From Hymenopellis radicata (Eukaryota; Basidiomycota; Agaricomycetes; Agaricales; Physalacriaceae), in the NCBI GenBank assembly GCA_015501595.1, contig JADNRX010000026.1, positions 1 to 64,000 of the forward strand: DNA of 64,000 nucleotides. The letters are read 5' to 3'. Shown one piece after another: positions 45,497 through 57,520 of this stretch. The position numbers and the translations under genes were made by a program. The notes under the pieces are model-generated. The model was not told the DNA's origin. It searched no databases and saw only the letters and a list, made by a program, of their open reading frames with translations. Position 1 is the first letter of the stretch. Each line of letters opens with the position of its first letter.

Positions 45497-47238
45497 TTAA
45501 TCATCCTCCAACCCCTCAGCCCACTTGGGCAACCACTCCTCCCAATCCTCCCATTCATTACCCTGCATCCCTTTCTCGTGCTTCTTCCTCGGATCCAGAA
45601 GTTTTCCAAGAACATGCACCGCTCCATTCATAGCCGGAATGTCTGCGACGGCAACCCTCTGCCCATTGACGTACACATAAGTGACAGTGCGGTGAGGCCT
45701 CGTCGGGATGGGAAGCGAAACATTGTATTTGACAACGTTAACTTCTAGGCAGCGATCCTTCAGAAGGGTAGGGAGAGAATAGTTCGCCGTGAAAATAACG
45801 TCCGAGTGAGCATTAGGCGAAAAAACAGAGGGCAAGAAGTCAGGATAGAGAGAGGAAGCAATGTTGTAATCTGTATCGTCCAAGAGTGTTGAATCGAGCG
45901 TAGTGCTAACGTGAGAAACAGAAGAATCTTGGGAGGTGGCGTTATACACCCAATCTGTACGACGCGTGAGCATAAGTTGTACTCGACGTAGAGACTACTA
46001 CTCACCACTCAGGAGCGCAACATCGGGCACAACGTGGAATTGGAGTAACTTTTTCAGCGTCCTCTCTCCGAAAGGCGAGAAAAGGTAAAGCTGCAACTTC
46101 GTTGGCAGAGCCTGGAAAGCGCGGTTGGCGGGGACGAAAGTCGTAACGACACCCGCGCCCTTGAATGTCGGATGATCTCCCTCGTGCTTAGGCGCTTGGT
46201 AAAGCAAATCAAGCGCAGTGGTCATCCCAGAGCGTTGAGTAACAGACGTCTGTGAGAAGGTAAGGTTGTCAGCGCTACTGAAATAATGTTCGCAAACTTA
46301 CGAAGTAAGAAAACTCGCGCATGATGAGATACACGCCTCGGAACGCGGTCAATGGCGGGAACAGCGGATTGTTCAGGACATGAATAACTCCTAAGTAAGA
46401 CAAGTCAGAACAAGAAAACCGTATAGGAAAAGTCTTGCCATTTTTGGTCCAAACGTTAGGCTCAACAACCTTGCTAAACATATTCACCGTAGTGCTGGGT
46501 GGGATGAGACGACTTTCCACGCGGATGCGCTGGGGCTGCTTGTCAAGACCGAATGGAATGACAAGCTCCGTCGGAAACGATGAAATTTCAGCGAGCTCCA
46601 TCACGTCAAGTTCATCTGGAAGGACGTGGTACTTGAGGATAGTGGTGATGAGGGCTTTGAGAATTTTCTTGCGGCGTTCCTTATCATCATCATCGTCGTC
46701 GTCGTCGTCATCGTCATCGTCCAAAGAGTCAACGAGACCTATAGCATCCGCGAGATCCAAGCTCTGATCGGCGAGGAAGGGCCGCATCTCGCGAGGAGGA
46801 AGCTTGATGGCCCAATCTGGAACGGCGAAGAAGGTGATCCTTAAAGCAGTCAGATTGGAAACGATGGCGACCGAAAATAAAATATTACTTTTGAGACTCA
46901 TCATCCAGAAGCTCTTCCACAGAAGAGTCCGCAAACTTGACGGCCTTCACGAGTTTGGAGAACCTTCAAACGACATTGAGCATATATCGCGCCAGAGGAG
47001 AGAGATAATGCAAACTTTGGATTCTCGAAAATGACCTGCCAAATGGTCTGGTTCTCGTACGGCGATGCAAGTGAAACCTGTGGATCGACCTGGAAGCCAG
47101 GCTGAGTATTGCTGCTCGAGATCCAGTCTACAAGGCGCATGACCGCGCCAAGGTGGAGCGACTGAGCGGGCCATTGAGGCAGCGCACTGGCGCCCAAGAG
47201 CCAGAACTGCAAGGCGAAGAGGATTTTGAACTGCAACA
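45497..47238 (-). CDS. Secreted FAS1 (fasciclin) domain protein
   Basis: Fasciclin proteins act in cell adhesion or the cell wall. A signal peptide MLQFKILFALQFWLLGASALP starts at 47238. Two FAS1-like units follow. The first runs NQTIWQVIFENPK, SKLVKAVKF, ITFFAVPDWAIKLPP, YHVLPDELDVMEL and GVIHVLNNPL. The second runs GMTTALDLLYQAPKHE, VTTFVPANRAFQALP, LLQFHVVPDVAL, VNVVKYNVSLPIP, VYVNGQRVAV and AMNGAVHVLGKLLDP. A run of thirteen Asp (46683-46725) sits inside the first unit. There is no clear GPI signal at the C-terminus, which is acidic (WAEGLEDD). A TATAAAG motif lies about 45 bases upstream. Introns near 46930, 46870, 46310 and 45990 keep the frame. Confidence 0.82.
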
Positions 47239-47655
47239 TGGTGGTGGCAGAGTGAGAGAACGGTTGAGGGCACGAACGCTTTATATGAGTGTTTCGGAGA
47301 TGTGAATCAATAGATGACGCGATGACGCGGCGGTCAGTGGAATGTGAAAGTGTATAACGTGAATAGCTCGATCCGCTGCGCGTTGTAGACGGCGCATTGA
47401 CTAACCCGCTGGGCGGGACAGAACATGGCGGTAGGACGAAGAGAGAAAGGGACGGACGCACCGGACCGACCGATTCTTATTAGAGTCTAGACGCGTCGCG
47501 ACGTTGGCTTTTGAGATTTAAGGCTCTACGGGCGAACCTCCAGTGTCTCCTTTCGTTTGAATAAAGGTTTCAAATGAGCCAAAGAAACGTGTGCGGTCAT
47601 ATAATGATACATGCAAAAACGGAAATGAGAACGAAAGAGCCACAATCCTCTCCAG
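47239..47655. other. Intergenic region
   Basis: Upstream region of the FAS1 gene and 3' flank of the MFS gene, both on the minus strand. No gene is seen. Confidence 0.5.
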
Positions 47656-49628
47656 CTAGTCCACGTGTTTGATGTCCTCCTTCTCGTCTGCCACAGGGTG
47701 GTGTACAGCGAATTCTGGCAGGGGTATATCAGTCTCGAACAAAACAATAGCATGGTGGCCACTCACGATCCACTTTCGTCGATTTGAATCTCCAGGCAGG
47801 CACTTTGTGCTCGAAAAGGAGGTCAAGTTCACCGTACGACCTGCCCTTCGTCTCGGGAGTCGTAAAATGCAGTACAGTGTGCTCAAGCCTGCACTACCTG
47901 CCCAGAAGAATCCACTCTTCGGACCCCAATTCCACGAGTCGGGCTAAGCATTCTCGGAACGATAATTCCACAGATAATGTTCACGATTTGATACGCCACC
48001 CGACTGAGGACAACGGACTTCTGTCTGAGGCGTGTCGACGACGTCTCGCTAACGAGCGTGTAGCAGATCGGGCCAAGCGTGCAGTTGTAGAAGAAGTTTA
48101 GAGCGATGAGCAGACTGCCGATGCCGTAGACAACCGAATTATGGTTTGCTGAGTCCGAGGGTACGACTCCAAGCCCCCCGATGATGAAGAGTACGACACA
48201 CATAGTGGCCATGCCCGCCGTGTAGAGCGTGCGGCGGCCAAAGTAGGTGATGACTATATAACGAGATGTTAGCGATCTGCCCGGGAAGCAAGGGCGGATA
48301 CTCACGGATCCATGACACCATCGTTCCAATCATGAACATCGAGTTGAGAACCATGTTTAACGAGAATGCGAGGTTGGTTGAGATACCCGCCGTCTGAAGG
48401 AACTGCACACCCTGCCCAGCCAAGTTTTGACCCGAGAGCAGCTGCATAGCAAAGACCATCATCACAACCTCTGTCCTCCGTCGGTCGATACCTTTGAAGC
48501 ACTCCAAGTATGTCGTGCCCTCTTGTATTTGGCATTCAAGTTCATTTGTATGCACCATCATAGCGACCGTGTTCTTGGCGTCCTCTCGCGAATACACATC
48601 CGGGTTCGTCAGACGCATGAGGGCGTCCTCAGCTTCGTCGAGACGTCCTTTACGGACAAGCCACCACGGGGACGTTGGGCAGAAGTATACAACGAGGAAG
48701 AGGGGGACAACCCACATCCACTGGAGAACGAAGGGTAAGCGCCAACCTGAAGAGCGATCAGCTGATGTCATGCTGTAAACACAGAAACTCGTACTCCAGT
48801 CCGATTGAATGTTCAAGGTAGCCTTAACCACGCCTGAGGATAACAGGATCCCAGCACCCCAGCAAAGGTTAACGTACGTCGTTAAGTACCCGCGTAACTG
48901 AATCGGGCAGACCTCCGAAGCGTAGGCAGTCGTCAGTGTTTGGAAGACACCCCAAGGAATACCACAGAAGACTTCTCCGATAACGAGCATGGTAAGTGAC
49001 TTTGCAAAGACCATGATGAAAATGAAACCCGTGAGCGCAATAATCGAAGTTTGCATGACGATTTTGGGACCGTAGCGATCAGCAGCCCAACCATTAACCT
49101 ACGCGTCTTGATTAGGCGCAAACTTGAGTGGATGTCGCGGACGTACCAGCAGGCCAATGATACCTCCAGCCGAAGAACCGTTGGAAAGCGCTGACTGCCA
49201 TTCGGCGGGAATCACATAGCCGTTTGTACTACCGGGAGACACGACACCGAAACGCCTCAGGAATGTTGCTATAACACATATCAAGCAGCCGTTTCAAAGT
49301 GGAGGATATATAACTTACGGTGACCATAGAACGACGCGATGACGACTACATCGTAGCCTTCCATGATTAACCTATAGAGAGTATCAATACGACATCAGCT
49401 CCTTGTTCAAAATCAGTATGCGCGAATCACTTACGCGCCAGAGAGCGCCATACTCCAGAATATCGCCTTCTTGTGAGTCTTAAACGCGTCCCGCCAGTTC
49501 ATAGTATGCTCCAGCTGGTCCGCCTTTGCGGCAGCCTTGAGCGTCTTCCCATCGAGCTTCTCCGCGAGCCCGTCATTGTCCGCCACAACGACATCGGAAG
49601 GTGCTTCGTGAATCCCGTACTTGGACAT
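47656..49628 (-). CDS. MFS sugar transporter, general alpha-glucoside/maltose permease type
   Basis: A proton-coupled sugar porter of the plasma membrane with twelve predicted helices. It starts MSKYGIHEAPSDVVVADNDG (ATG at 49628). Landmarks are WRDAFKTHKKAIFWSMALSG, RRFGVVSPGSTNGYVIPAEW and NGSSAGGIIGLLV. NGWAADRYGPK resembles motif A, and VCPIQLRGYLTTYVNLCWGAG and FVLQWMWVVPLFLVVYFCPTSP follow. The sugar-porter signature region is WWLVRKGRLDEAEDALMRLT. MQLLSGQNLAGQGVQFLQTAG, YFGRRTLYTAGMATM and NFFYNCTLGPICYTLVSE complete the set. After MLSPT the conserved SWNWGPKSGFFWAGSAG and GRSYGEL blocks occur in shifted frames, at 47936-47940 and 47855-47857. Each shift is solvable by one base. Substrate specificity within alpha-glucosides or other oligosaccharides is not determined. 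Confidence 0.85.
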
Positions 49629-52374
49629 GACTGTCGTGCGCGAGCTGCCGTGGGGAGCTCCTGGAGAAGACGCGGGGAAGACTTCTGATCTTCCAGCCGT
49701 TTATATTTTGAAAACTCTTCCGCACCGCGGTGCCTGCATCAAGGGTCTACAAAGGACGCAATACGACACATTCAGAGGCCTGAATTGCAATCGGAGAGCA
49801 GGTGACCATGCGGAGGGGCTTTATCGGCCAAACATCGGGGACGAGAGCGGGCCGGCTGAGATGCGTAGCTGTCCGAGAGCATTTCTAGTTGGTTTCTGGA
49901 CTCCAGTGGGCTCATGTAACACACACTGGGGAATAGGAGTCGGGCTTTCATCGCATCTTATACGCGAGACACGTACCTGCGTGGCTATGGCATGGCCAAG
50001 TACACTGTCGAAATTTGAAAAGCGCAAGTCGTAACGCTGTCTCATGACCATGTCCATGGTGGTTGAACGTTACGGCTGCCGTACACAGTTAGGTTCTTCT
50101 TCTATCGCGTGCAATAACCCCTTGGACGCCGGCCTTTTGAGCGTATAATTAAATAACGTGGCAACTTGCCTATACATTAGAACTGAAGTTCGAGTCATTG
50201 TGGCGCAAAGCAACGTTATATGAGCGGCTCAACTTTCGTAAGCTTCTGATCCCGTACCACATCGAATTTCTTGAGTTTTCGCCGCCTCAGATATAGCTTG
50301 CTGCATCTCCAGCTTGGGTTCAATATCTGCTTGTAACTGGTTTTTGGATTTTCGCATGCGCCGAGGCACAGGTACCCCGAAGATGCCCCGCGGTCCTGCA
50401 ATAAATATAGGGCGCAAAGGCTCACCTTCTGCCCTTCGGGCCTTCTCTTCTTCGTAGGCATCGTCACCAAGAGAACTCCCTCACCCCCGCCCATAATCAT
50501 AAATCATAATGAGTTTGAAGATCAGGAATTGAGATCCTCACGTCGGTCCACTATTGGGACTCCACGGCATGTAACCGGTTCGAATGTTGCGCGCTGGAGG
50601 GGGCAACAGTCAGCATACGGACACAATAACAAGTAGAAGAAGGTGTTGGGAAGCTAGGACGCCGGAAGAGGCCAAAACTGAGTTTGTCAGAACGTTTCCA
50701 GGGACTCAATAGTAAAGAGACCTTGGCTGCTCCAACCGGTATATGGTCGGATCGTCAGGAGCAGCGTTGCAATGTCGGCCATGTGAAGTGTATAAATACC
50801 CTACGTATGTTGGAGAAGGAACAGAGATACAAGAACCTACATAAACAGTTTGCTTCAACCGACGCAACAAAAAGCTATCCAAGAAACTGAGGACAGATTT
50901 TGAAATCTGTCGCCCGTCTGACTCCAAAAATCGATTTCCCAGCAATCATTATCAGACGCTCAGGTGCGGGTTGATGCAGATACCGGCCCCGGCGCGATCT
51001 CCCTCGATAGGCGCATCGGAATTTCTGTACCGAATGGTCTTGAGACGCGGACAATGCTGGAAAGAATAGATCTCACCTTCAAAGGCTTCATGGTCTTGAC
51101 TATCTTGTCAATCTCGTTCTTCAGCGTCACATCTTCCCGGAGACTGCTCACAAAGTCGCCGGTATATGCCTTTGCAAGTCCCTGTCTAGAAGATACGATT
51201 CTAGTCCCAGAAGGCATCAACAGCCTAGAATACGAGCAGCTGGTTCCCCGATAGATAGTCCAGAGTCGTATTCCACATACTCGCCGTTTACGATCTCTCC
51301 AGAAGCCATGCCTGGAAGCCTTGTGCGTATCGCATCCAATGAGCGCGCGGAATCTTTGCATCGTTGACATCAAGGTAGCAGGCTAGCACTTGCTCGGGAA
51401 CGTCGTTGATGGAGGACAGTCTGGAGGCACAGGCTGACAAGTCTCCTGGCCCACTTCGGGGAAAAGACGACTACCTTCTCTCCCTGTACGATCTTGCAAC
51501 GGGATATGTGCCCCCACCTGTCAATGGACGTTAGTCGTGTTTGGACCAAATCCAACGCAATAATCACTAACCGATGCGCATGTCGGGAAAGTGCAACACA
51601 TGCAAAGAATCCGTTCCGATCCATAGCAGTCATCGCACTTCCGTCCGGAGACGACAACAAAGAGAAAAGTGTCTTCCACACTTTGAAGAGCTTCCATAAA
51701 ACATCCCCGGAAAGTCAAGGTCCGCCGCCTGTTCTCCTCGTTATTTGAACTGACTTATTCCATAGCCAAACACGGAGCCATCTTCGTATATGCATCATGA
51801 TACGCGCGAAGCGCTGGAGGCCATTCCGTGCCGTAAGCTGCGTTTGGAGGCCAGGTCTCACCCCCAAGGAAAGAGCTGTTTCATGGAGCATTATCTCTTC
51901 ACAATCCAGCCCAATATCCTGATTGATATACGAACTTGAAGATCCTAACAGCGAGGGCAAATCAGAGAGCAGATGTTGAACGACCGAGTACATCATTATG
52001 CTTTCTTCCGACTTCCTGCCCGCCTACTTAACGGTGCTGGGAAGGCTTTTCTGTGGGTGCGTTAGCCACTCCGAGTCTCTCCATAGTCGCAACGCCTACT
52101 GACCGAGCTGGTCGGTGATTCGATGAGGACGGGTTGATCTCATAAGAATTCAAGTTGGAGAATGCCGTTGGTGTGAGTGTCTCCACGGAACGTTTCAGAA
52201 AAACCATGGGCCCAGCGAGTCACTGCAAGTAAAGCCGCCAGAATAATGATTATACATAGTACACGGTGGAATGTTCAATCTCTGTCGATGTTTTGGTGAG
52301 CAAATACATGGTGAGACCGAGATCACGTACAAAAATACAGCTACGCGAGAGTCTACGAAACCGCAAATGAAAGA
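49629..52374. other. Long region without an assigned gene
   Basis: About 2.7 kb. Minus-strand frames at about 50229-50500 read GPRGIFGVPVPRRMRKSKNQ and a helical Gln/Glu-rich end, possibly one small exon. Minus-strand frames at 50960-51996 include ETWPPNAAYGTEWPPALRAY and EQVLACYLDVNDAKIPRAHW. They look like real but unrecognised coding pieces interrupted by introns or breaks. A TATAAATA lies at about 50791. No confident gene model could be built. Confidence 0.35.
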
Positions 52375-53220
52375 TCATGTAGGCGCGCCTTGATCGGGTA
52401 AACGCTCTATTGCATATCGTCTCCGGACGATATACATCAAAGGGATTCCAGGTACTTGACGAATGCGCCGGCGAAGCTCTCGATCACAGGTAGCTACAAT
52501 ATAGCATTTGTGTTGCTGGACCCGCTGTACGAGACAGTCATCAGCATAGGTGCCGGAATGCGCGCATGCAAGGCGCTCAAAACGAGGATCACGAGCGACA
52601 CTGATAGATTAAAATCAATATGGAGATGGAGAGGTGGACACACAAATGACTTGCCGTAGCGCGACGCGAAACTTTGGGCCAAGTTTTTCCAGTTCGGCCA
52701 TGACACAGTCTGTGACACACGGTATGCCTGCATGACACGGAGTTGGATATCTGTAAAATGGGGATGGAGATGCAACATACATTTTGCGTAGAGGCAGTCC
52801 ATCATTCCACTGACGAGCTCCAACTTGTTTTGCAGGGAAAAGTTGATGAAATTGGTGTCGATAAGGACGCGGTAAGGCGGTGCAAGCGCTGTATTATGGG
52901 CAAGGAACAATGATGACGCCACGGGGTTCCTTGCACGGAGAGCGTCACTGAAAAGTTCCAGGAGTCGCGCTAGGAATGGACCTACACCCTGCGAACAGCC
53001 TTTTCCTTGGCTTCTTGCTCCTTTTTGTCTTGTTTTGCTTGGTTTTCTTTTCTGTGGAACGAAATAAATATTACACTGCCATGACGGCGGAATTACTGAC
53101 AATCGGATGTCTTTTGGACTAATCATACGCTTTACTGCCGCGAATTTGCGTGTCTTTTTAGCTTTTCCCTGTACAGACAGTCAATATTGTGCATTCAGCA
53201 TAATTTGAGCAGCATACCAT
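52375..53220 (-). CDS. FCF1: FCF1-like PIN-domain rRNA-processing factor
   Basis: Fcf1 is an essential SSU-processome factor needed for early 18S rRNA cleavages in the nucleolus. The start codon (53218-53220) is the only coding part of its exon and is followed at once by a donor GTATGC. Next come GKAKKTRKFAAVKRMISPKD, KENQAKQDKKEQEAKEKAVR, NPVASSLFLAHNTALAPPYR, and VLIDTNFINFSLQNKLELV with the first PIN acidic residue. MMDCLYAK, IPCVTDCVMAELEKLGPKFR, VARDPRFERLACAHSGTYAD and YIVATCDRELRRRIRQVPG follow. The protein ends MYIVRRRYAIERLPDQGAPT. One intron has a GC donor, GCAAGT, near 52656. The frame is intact and the protein nearly identical in layout to its relatives in other eukaryotes. Confidence 0.93.
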
Positions 53221-53735
53221 GATGGCAGAAGTAGACCGTGTGGCAGTGCTAATTTTCGATAAGATACCTTACGTCAAGTGTGTGTTTATGTTTGGCTGGG
53301 CGGTCCGAAGCCGGACAGGTTCAGTTCTTCATGTATCATGTTAGATCAAATTGTCGCGAGCTACTGTGGCGCGATGGTGGCGACAAATAATGTCGGCAAT
53401 GGCGGGGCGTTGGCCGCCATTGTGATGCTCGGAGAACAGAAGGGAGCGTCTAGAACTGCAGCGTGATTCGGCCGTGGGCCCTGGTAGCGTAAATGAGGCA
53501 GGTGCCATTGGTTCGCCACACTACCGGCCGGTTGTGCCGTCTACCAAGTATTACTGCAAATATACTACTCGTTCGCTGCCTGGGAAGGTTTATGAAGGGT
53601 GAACAGGCCGGCGGATAAAGGGATCATAGGGTACATACATGACAACGCCACGCATGGTGTGGCGCTTACATACAAGCGATATTGAAAAATTCCCAGAACA
53701 AAACAACAGCAAACCGCGTGCCCTTATGATCCACG
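53221..53735. other. Divergent intergenic region
   Basis: About 515 bases between the start codons of FCF1 (-) and the C2H2 gene (+), presumably carrying both promoters. G-rich words near 53395-53410. No gene is seen. Confidence 0.5.
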
Positions 53736-55334
53736 ATGGGCTCAGTGGCTCGTCTCCCTGCGATGTCGCCGCCGCCTCCTCCGTCGCCTTCCGCCCGACC
53801 TGGGAGCAGCACGAGCGCGACGGTGAGCGAGCCTGTTGAGCATGACGACGAGCAGGACCCAGGCGAGGTGGAAAGGTACACAGCTGCTTTGTTCGCGCGT
53901 GTCGTCGCTGATGGCGGCATTTCTTGATTTAGCATTACGCCGTGGCCAACCAGTCCAGTAGCTGCCCAGATACCAGTGTCGCCGACAGTGCTGTCGAATG
54001 GGATGCCTACACTCGACCCGCCCAAAACCCATGTTTGGGTCAATACCATGGATGGCAAGTCCCGACCTGTCGGCGTTTCTGCAGACGCCAACTACGAGCC
54101 GCCTAAGCCACTTGGGATCCGCGACGCAGTGCGTGCTTTTGTTTTCTACAACTTGAACAAGGCAACTTATACTTGGCAGATTCTAATACGCCGTGACATG
54201 GAAGCCGCATTCAAATACAAGGAAGACAACAAAGACGACAAGAACAAAGACAAGGACGGCAAGGAATCCTCTCCTGATACTTCTACAACACCGGCCAACA
54301 ATATCAAGTCCACCAAGGGCCAGCTTACCCCATCCATGGAAGCCATGGATATCAACGATAAGCGTGTTGATTCCGACAAGGATGAACCCGAATCTGAAGA
54401 GGACATGGTCGTAGACCACCACCCGCCTACAAACAGCACCACCAAACCTACCTTTTCGTTGTCGCCGTCTGTTGACTGGAAACGAGGCACAAAGACGAGC
54501 AGCGAGGAATCTGGCCCCATAACGCCCCAGGACGCTCCGTCGTTCACTCCATCCTACCTGGAGAAGCAGCGACTTCCTGCTCCGCGCCAGTCGTCGCAGG
54601 ATACGGGCTCCGACTACAGCACTACCCCTGCTCCCTCGTACCGTGTCATTCGCGGTCCCGGCTCGTCCTCCGTTTCCGCGCCTATATTCAAGCCACCACC
54701 GCGTCGTTCAAAACCAGAACCAGAACCATCTTTGTCCCGATCAGGTCCATCGCGACGCGCAGCTGCACGCGCACGGATCGCCACCCAAAAGGCGCAGCTT
54801 GAATCAGAGGAGGAGGAGGAAGAAGAGGAATATTGGGATGATGACGGCGAGGACGAGGTCGACGAGCTCAAGTCGTCGCCGCCAGCCAAGAAGACAAAGG
54901 TCAGTTTGGGTAAAGACGATGGCGCCTACGACCTCGACTCGGACGACGACGTCCCAGGGCCCCTCGTCAACGTCCCCAGAAAGCGCGGCCGCCCGCCCAA
55001 CTCTTCCCTTGTCGGCGGCAAAAGGCGGAAAACCGGCGATCGCTACCCGTGCTCTGTTGCTGGCTGCACCAAGACGTTCACGCGCCGCAACGACGTTGAG
55101 CGACACATCAAGTCGTCGGGCGCCCACCCCGAGATCAAAATTGTCGACGAGTCGAAGCGCTGTAAGCACTGCGGGACCGACTTGTCGCGTGCAGATGCAC
55201 GCCTGCGGCATGAGCGCACGAATGCGTGTGGGAAGCGCAATCTGCAGCACAGTCGCAATCGCAAAGAGGCGGAGATGGCGGCGGAGGCATCATCAGCTAC
55301 GCCTGCGAAAGCTCGCGTACTAAAGTCGTCATGA
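53736..55334 (+). CDS. C2H2-type zinc finger protein with AT-hook
   Basis: A putative DNA-binding regulator. MGSVARLPAMSPPPPPSPSA (ATG at 53736) is joined by an intron of about 60 bases (53877-53932) to ITPWPTSPVAAQIPVSPTVL. A segment DAVRAFVFYNLNKATYTWQI is followed by a long Lys/Asp/Ser/Pro-rich stretch, an acidic run (ESEEEEEEEEYWDDD) and an AT-hook RKRGRPPNSS. Two finger units close the protein: CSVAGC-x12-H-x6-H and CKHC-x12-H-x5-C. The second finger ends in Cys. The C-terminal tail is basic and Ala-rich. The same finger style occurs in the gene at 62593-63414. Targets are unknown. Confidence 0.82.
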
Positions 55335-57520
55335 GGTACCGACTCCCCGCATCTCTCAACGATCAACAAGGCATCCTTATCCTCCTGGTCAGTACGCTAT
55401 CTGATCTTTGCCCATCTCTTGATTGATAGTTGGCATGCAGGGTTAACTGGATATCATCTTAAACAAATAATCTTCTTGTGTCTTCCTCCCGTGTTATACA
55501 TGTGTATTATTGCACTTTTTTTCGCTCACATACCTACTTCGTTTTCGAGTTATCGCTTTACTTGTATCAGTGTAGAAGTACAATATCCGTAATGGGGTTT
55601 TATGCTATTTATCCTCCTCGCGGCTGGCGTAAGTAAGAGGTGAGAAATATCAAGATCATGGGGTGCGCCACCAGTCCAGACCTCGGAGATCACGTCGCCT
55701 TGCGCAAGATCAGCGAGCCCTGAAATCACTCGTGGCGCACTCAATTTATCAAGAGTAATGCCGCGACGAGACGGCTGTGCTTACTGATCAACTGTGAAAT
55801 GCCAGCACTAGACATAGGACATGCCGGTTTCATCATTCTGAAAACACGGTCAAGATGGGGTGTAGACTCGATGCCAGTTGCTTCACCAAGCCGATCAGAA
55901 GATGGGCGCGAGACTAGATGGGTTGTATTGCCCGAGAAGTATAACTGTGATACATGAGGTAGACGCGGGGGGCGGGCCTGCTGTCATACTCACGGCATAG
56001 AATACCGATGTCATTTCTAACTGATATGATACCATAGTCCAAACGTCGTGTTCGATGTGAACTCCCAAGATATCGATATCCGCCTATAGAACAAGGAACA
56101 TGTCGCGTGAGACACCGAGTTTTTGTTCAGAAATCAGAGAAGAACATTTCGAAGCCATACTTATCACCGCATCTCAGTAAGACGCGACCACTACTCCTGA
56201 AAATCACTACCAGCGTCTCGTAAGATCAGGTAGAAGAACTTACTCGGCGGAGAGACGCGTTGGTAGATGCGCCGTGCCCGAAATCAAGGTTATCTGCTGC
56301 TTCCGTGATTGAGGTGGGTATTCATTAGACCAGACAAACGCTCGTCCTGGAACCTGGGAGATATTCAGCATCTGAAGGTCTCCAATACATCCGCAAGAGA
56401 CAGAATACGTGGCTATTCAAGGTCCCTAGACGACCGAGCATTGAGACCTGAGGACGTATAGTGGGGCAGGGCGTAAGTAGCCCGCCCAACCCCCGCCTAC
56501 GTCAGTTCTGTAATAGCGCTAGTTCATAACCCGAAATACTTCAGACGTGGGGCGGCGCCAGAGTTAGGTTAGTGGCTGAAGCCTGAGAGTCCCTCCCTCT
56601 TGAGTTGAATGACCTGAAATCAAAGAATGATCAGTGTTCTTGGACCCAGGCGAGGCATTGTGTACCGTGAGTCGAGCTATATGCGCTTGTTGAAGGGTGG
56701 ACACCGACAGAGACTTCATAATGACCAAGGGGTATTCTGGGCAATGCATCCGCGCCAAAGTGTAATTCAGGATCGCGTAGAGCTCGGGTACGGGTCCTAT
56801 TGAACGACCCTAGTCTTCACAGCAAACGGTGACTCGACGCGTCAACGTTGGACTCAACGCCTCTTAATCTCCCTTAACATCGGAGGTCAGGACTTTTCTC
56901 ATTGGCTGCAGCCCAGAGCCATCACGGCGGTGGAGGAAAGGCTGTACACGTCCCTGCTGAGAGTCCATTTTTCGAGCCATGGCGGAGCATATGGTGAAGC
57001 AGAGAGAACGGAGGCTCGTTGGTTCCGACTCGAACATGGTGGTGTTGTTACCTTTTCAGGCATTCGTCGGAACAGCACGTGGCCCCGACTACACTATCCA
57101 CGAACCGCCTTGGATTCGGATTCCGCTTGGATTCCGTATGTTGAAGTCGCGTTCCCGCTTGTTTCGTGACTCAGCATCGGAGGTTTGCCTAGAAATTTTT
57201 AGCCACGCTGCACGATAGGCAATGCAGTGGTGGTGTCGTCACCAACACTTCTTCGTGAAACGCTTACTGAAACGGATGCTGACTTGTGCGATGTTGCCTT
57301 GATGGACGCCTTAGTCTGGCACGTTGCAGAAGGGCACTTTGAGCGGCTCCTCCAAGTAAATCATCAACTTCGGATCCGGATCTCTCCTCCGAAAATGATC
57401 GCCCAAGGCTGAGCCAGTACATAAGGTCAGTCCGAGCTGGGCTTGGATTAGTATCAACCTCCTCCCCCTCCTTACAGCCCCGCCTTACAGTTACTTTATA
57501 CTCCTTCTTAACTTAACATT
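55335..57520. other. Long intergenic region upstream of the PAL gene
   Basis: About 2.2 kb without a recognisable gene. The frames are short and unrelated to known families. The part just before 57521 is pyrimidine-rich (CTCCTCCCCCTCCTTAC), a common feature of highly expressed fungal promoters. Confidence 0.5.
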
